A DNA stretch of 64,000 nucleotides, from the NCBI GenBank assembly GCA_010093705.1, contig MU006094.1, positions 471,550 to 535,549 on the forward strand. Direction: 5' to 3'. This DNA comes from Patellaria atrata CBS 101060 (lineage: Eukaryota; Ascomycota; Dothideomycetes; Patellariales; Patellariaceae). Below are positions 61,202 through 64,000 of this stretch, piece by piece. Position numbers and translations under genes: made by a program. How positions within the stretch are numbered: position 1 is the stretch's first letter; every line of letters begins with the position of its first letter. The notes beneath the pieces were generated by a model. It searched no databases. It saw nothing but the letters and a program-made list of their open reading frames with translations, and was not told where the DNA came from.

Positions 61202-61345
61202 CTGTCACTGTACCTGAATATGTACTTTATACCACACCAGAGCACAACACTTTCCTCCTTGTAACCGTACCTGAATCTGTACACACACTCCCTGTCTCTA
61301 CTCTCCCCTCCTTGCCTCCTTGTCACCGTACCTGAATACCTATCT
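61202..61345. repeat. Three imperfect ~60-bp units around a GTACCTGAAT core
   Basis: The core occurs at about 61209-61218, 61266-61275 and 61327-61336. Copies two and three also share the preceding CTCCTTGT and C/A-ACC bases, and the units are about 57-61 bases apart. They differ mainly between the cores. I read them as a decayed tandem duplication. Confidence 0.55.
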
Positions 61346-62457
61346 ATATCCGTTTCCCCCTCCTCCTGAACCCCATCAAGGCACAACAAACATCGCCACC
61401 CTCGATACGATTCGAATCAAACCTCGTATCCCCCTGACACAGGAGCGGCGGCGGGTAGGGCTCATACCTACCAGTCTTCGAAGTGCACAGTCCACAGCAA
61501 AGTCTCTACACCATGATCGGGACTCCGCCTTCACGATATGGAGATGCGGGTTTACCTTTGCCTATATGCAACTGTTGCAGTAGATCTTACGGAGGAAGTT
61601 CCTACATATTTCGTATGCTGTATTTTGGGGGCTCTGACATGTGCAACCGAGTCTACTGTACTTTGCTTGTTATGTGGTATACCTTAATTCCGCGCTGATT
61701 CCGCGGTCTTCACGTGCGTCGTGGTTTATCTGTATCTTATGTACCGTCGTACTAAACATCATGATGCCCTTTCCAGGGTCAGGGTCAGGGCTGACAAGGG
61801 CCCACGAAGGATCTCACGCCGCGAGAACACGAACATCTTTGCGCAACACTTCGATCGTCAAAAGCACGGATTTGTCAAATGTCGCCATAACTCTCAACCG
61901 GGCGTTTTGATCGGCGAAAAAATAAATAAATAAAAAGTATGGGGGTCAAGATCTACTATGACAGAGTTTGTATTGCGAAGTTGTGTGGAATGACAACACA
62001 AACCGCCCCTCGGCCACTCCCCCCCCCCTCGCCTCCACAACGGCCCAAGCGTACAAGGTAGGTAAAGAGCAACATGACCACCTCAGCTCACCTTGACAGC
62101 TTTTGGCGAGGGCATTTGGAATCCGCACATCTCACATCTCGCTGACCACGACCCTAGCCTTCACCCCCACGACCGCACTTGCCTTTGACGTAAGGTGCGA
62201 CTGAGCAAAGGTACAAAGCCGCTCCCCCCCGCGCCTCGCGAAAGCCCCCCAGACTTCTCGTCAGCAAGTCACCCATCGAGATCCTTTGCCAATACCGCCC
62301 GCATAGTCCAAACCGGTGCATCTGCACGACGGAGGATATGGGTGTGGCGCCGGCGTGTGCCGCAACTACCGACATGACATGAACATATCCCCATCGACCC
62401 CTTAGGGGGAAAGGGGAGGGTCACTTGGGCCCATCTAGGGGCCGGCTGAACGCTGGG

Positions 62458-64000
62458 TTACCTCCCTAGCAACGTCGTCGTCGGCTCTGAACCTGCCTCA
62501 CCACCATCGCTGGACTCCGCGGACCCTGCCAACGTCGCATCGACATCATGGTCGAGGTCGTGGTCGTTGCGCCCTTGACGTGCGTCTGCATCGTCTCCGT
62601 CTCCGTCGTGCCGGTTGGTGTCATCGTCGACAGCGATGGCCGCGAGCACGACGCCAACGGCCGCGACCAGCCCCGCGCACGCGAGGAAGGGGAGCCCGAT
62701 CCAGTTTCCACCCCACTTGACGCCTATGCGGAAGAGCTCCGCGAGAAGCGGGGCGCCGACGATGAGACCGACGTTCTCGATGACGCCAAGGGTCGTGTAG
62801 AGTCTCCCGACATGGTGTGGTTCGACGAGGCTGGTGAGCAGACTTCGAAGGAGAAACATCAAGCCGCCGCCGAGGTTGTATATGGCACAGGCGACGAGGA
62901 AGAGGGGGACGTTGGGTGCTGAGGCTGTAGTGAGGAAACCGAGAGCCATGATTAGAGCGGAGGCGCGGGAGAGGATGAGATCCTTGCGTTGAGCCGGGTG
63001 GTGGAGGAGAGAGGTGATGAAGGGGAGGATGACGAGAAGGACGAGTGTTAGCATACCGGACCGGATTGAGACTAGGAGGGTGGATTGGGATATGGAAATC
63101 CCGTAGCGTGTTGATGTGTAGAGTAGAAGGACCAAGTTGCTGGCGTATAACAGCATATGGATGAAGAAGGTGGGTATCAGTAGGATTATCCGTATGTCCG
63201 CTGTGATGAAACTGAAGGACGATTTGATGCCTGAAAGGAAGTTTTGCTTGTTAAAACCTGACAATGCAGGTGTCTCAGCAGATTCTAAAGAATCGGTATT
63301 CTGGTTTTTGTGGTAATTGAGCGTCTCTGGAACCGCAAAGACTATTCCTACCGCCGCACCTTGTACCAATAGTCCAAGGAATTGAGGTATCCATGGATTA
63401 TATGTCATAAGCCACGCAGTCAACGATGGAACAATGAATTGGCTGATCATCTGCGCCGCTCCTAATCGGTAGAACATAGTAATTCTGATAAAAGGTTAAT
63501 ATTGTAGGCAAGAAGGTAATTCAATTGGTTTTACCTCTCAGATTCATCAACCATGTCCGCAAGCATGGTAAATAACATTGCACTTGCTACTGGACTTGAT
63601 CCGGTAATAGCATGCAGTGCTGAAAGCCAGGAGAGGCGGATGGGAAGTGTATCAGCAAACCAGCCTAGATGATGTTTAGCAAACTGTTCCAGAAATATGG
63701 TGCATTTCTTGTGTATATTTGGAAATGAAGGAAATTAGGGGGAAGCTTGTATTTTCGTATAATTGCTAACGAATAAAATAAATATATAGAGTAAGATCGA
63801 ATTAAACATCGTCATGAAAAGGGAAATAAGAGTATAAAATGTTGAGAGCATACAAACGATCATTTTCCAGCCGCTTTGGAATACAAAACCAGCCATGACG
63901 AGCAGTAATACTGGCCATCTCCCGTACTTATCGGCGAACCAGCCCCATGGTATGGAGAATATCAAGCCTAGGAATTGTCAATATATGGATTTTTTTTAAC
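62458..64000 (-). CDS. Major facilitator superfamily transporter, 5' end beyond the window
   Basis: Partial gene. Visible exons are 63854-63967, 63535-63664 and 62458-63484; an acceptor at 63968 shows that earlier exons lie past the window edge. The first visible exon has loop motif A (GWFADKYGRWPVL) of the MFS between segments 2 and 3. A long 189-base intron (63665-63853) joins WKMIV to CWFADTLPIRLSW. Then come ADMVDESERITMFYRLGAAQ and about eight membrane segments, including LLLIP...LLYASNLVLLLY and ALIMALGFLTTASAP. This puts it in the drug:H+ antiporter-like or uncharacterised fungal MFS group; the substrate is unknown. The cytosolic tail is unusually rich in Asp, His and Asn (DDDTNRHDGDGDDADA and DHDLDHDVDA). 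GC content doubles toward the 3' end. Confidence 0.85.

Larger units (their letters stand above)
60180..62457. other. 2.3-kb convergent intergenic region with short repeats
   Basis: Lies between the 3' ends of the Zn2Cys6 gene (+) and the MFS gene (-). It holds a hexamer array (60321-60346), a CCAT array (61121-61138), three dispersed copies of a CCGTACCTGAAT-like motif about 60 bp apart (61205-61340) and an AAATA run near 61918-61935. No gene is seen. Confidence 0.55.

Noticed and set aside
63735-63965. Short MFS-like ORF ending in hydrophobic residues
   Set aside because: The first part is a true exon, but the hydrophobic end is translation of the 189-base intron.
11852-63967. A secondary-metabolite cluster made of lactonase, AA7 oxidase, Ppo, Zn2Cys6 and MFS genes
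   Set aside because: The genes are spread over 50 kb with many housekeeping genes between them, and there is no backbone synthase.

Overview
The window is nuclear DNA of a filamentous ascomycete (Pezizomycotina). The grounds are compact genes with GT-AG introns of about 46-95 bases and CTAAC/CTGAC-like branch points, plus families typical of these fungi: a psi-producing fatty-acid oxygenase, an AA7 oxidase, a Zn(II)2Cys6 regulator, a fungal TBL1/SIF2 protein and a fungal DOCK protein. Leotiomycetes is a guess from overall style, not something the sequence proves. I saw no virus-like element, intact transposon, CRISPR array, rRNA or tRNA.

Layout. 0-4 kb: a small conserved fungal protein (-), an orphan ORF (-) and a decayed BTB/POZ gene (-). 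4-7 kb: the Ssn6/Cyc8 (RCM-1) corepressor (-, 8 exons), followed by a 4.8-kb gap. 11.8-16 kb: a secreted lactonase-fold beta-propeller (-) diverging from a secreted FAD-dependent AA7 oxidase (+). 16.2-18 kb: a HIT zinc-finger snoRNP-assembly protein (-) sharing a 171-bp promoter with COX11 (+). 18.6-20.8 kb: a disordered orphan protein with a Trp-rich tail (+). 21-26 kb: SEC31 (-) diverging from an RRM protein (+). 26-28.3 kb: an MLRQ/NDUFA4-type subunit (-) diverging from COX12 (+), then mitochondrial ribosomal protein uL30m (-). 30-34 kb: the Ppo oxygenase (+). 34.5-39.3 kb: a TBL1/SIF2-like LisH-WD40 protein (-), a TMEM115-like rhomboid-fold protein (+) and an unassigned protein (-). 40.4-48.3 kb: a calcineurin-like phosphoesterase (-) and a 2035-residue DOCK-family exchange factor (-). 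48.3-57.5 kb: a gene-poor tract. 57.5-60.2 kb: a Zn(II)2Cys6 regulator (+). 62.4 kb to the end: the 3' part of an MFS transporter (-).

The window is mainly housekeeping: secretion (SEC31, TMEM115), transcriptional repression (SSN6, SIF2-like), and a loose group of mitochondrial genes within 12 kb (COX11, MLRQ/NDUFA4-like, COX12, uL30m), three of them tied to cytochrome c oxidase. The redox, lipid-signal and transport genes (lactonase, AA7, Ppo, MFS, Zn2Cys6) are too scattered to be called a biosynthetic cluster.

The most unusual signals are (1) very small exons (3, 12, 13 and 16 nt) in three neighbouring genes, (2) abrupt steps from about 40% to 60-77% GC inside single reading frames, always toward the 3' end of the gene, and (3) the divergent COX12/MLRQ pair. 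I found no convincing new multi-gene system. All exon boundaries were read by eye from splice signals and reading phase; every complete model has a coding length divisible by three.
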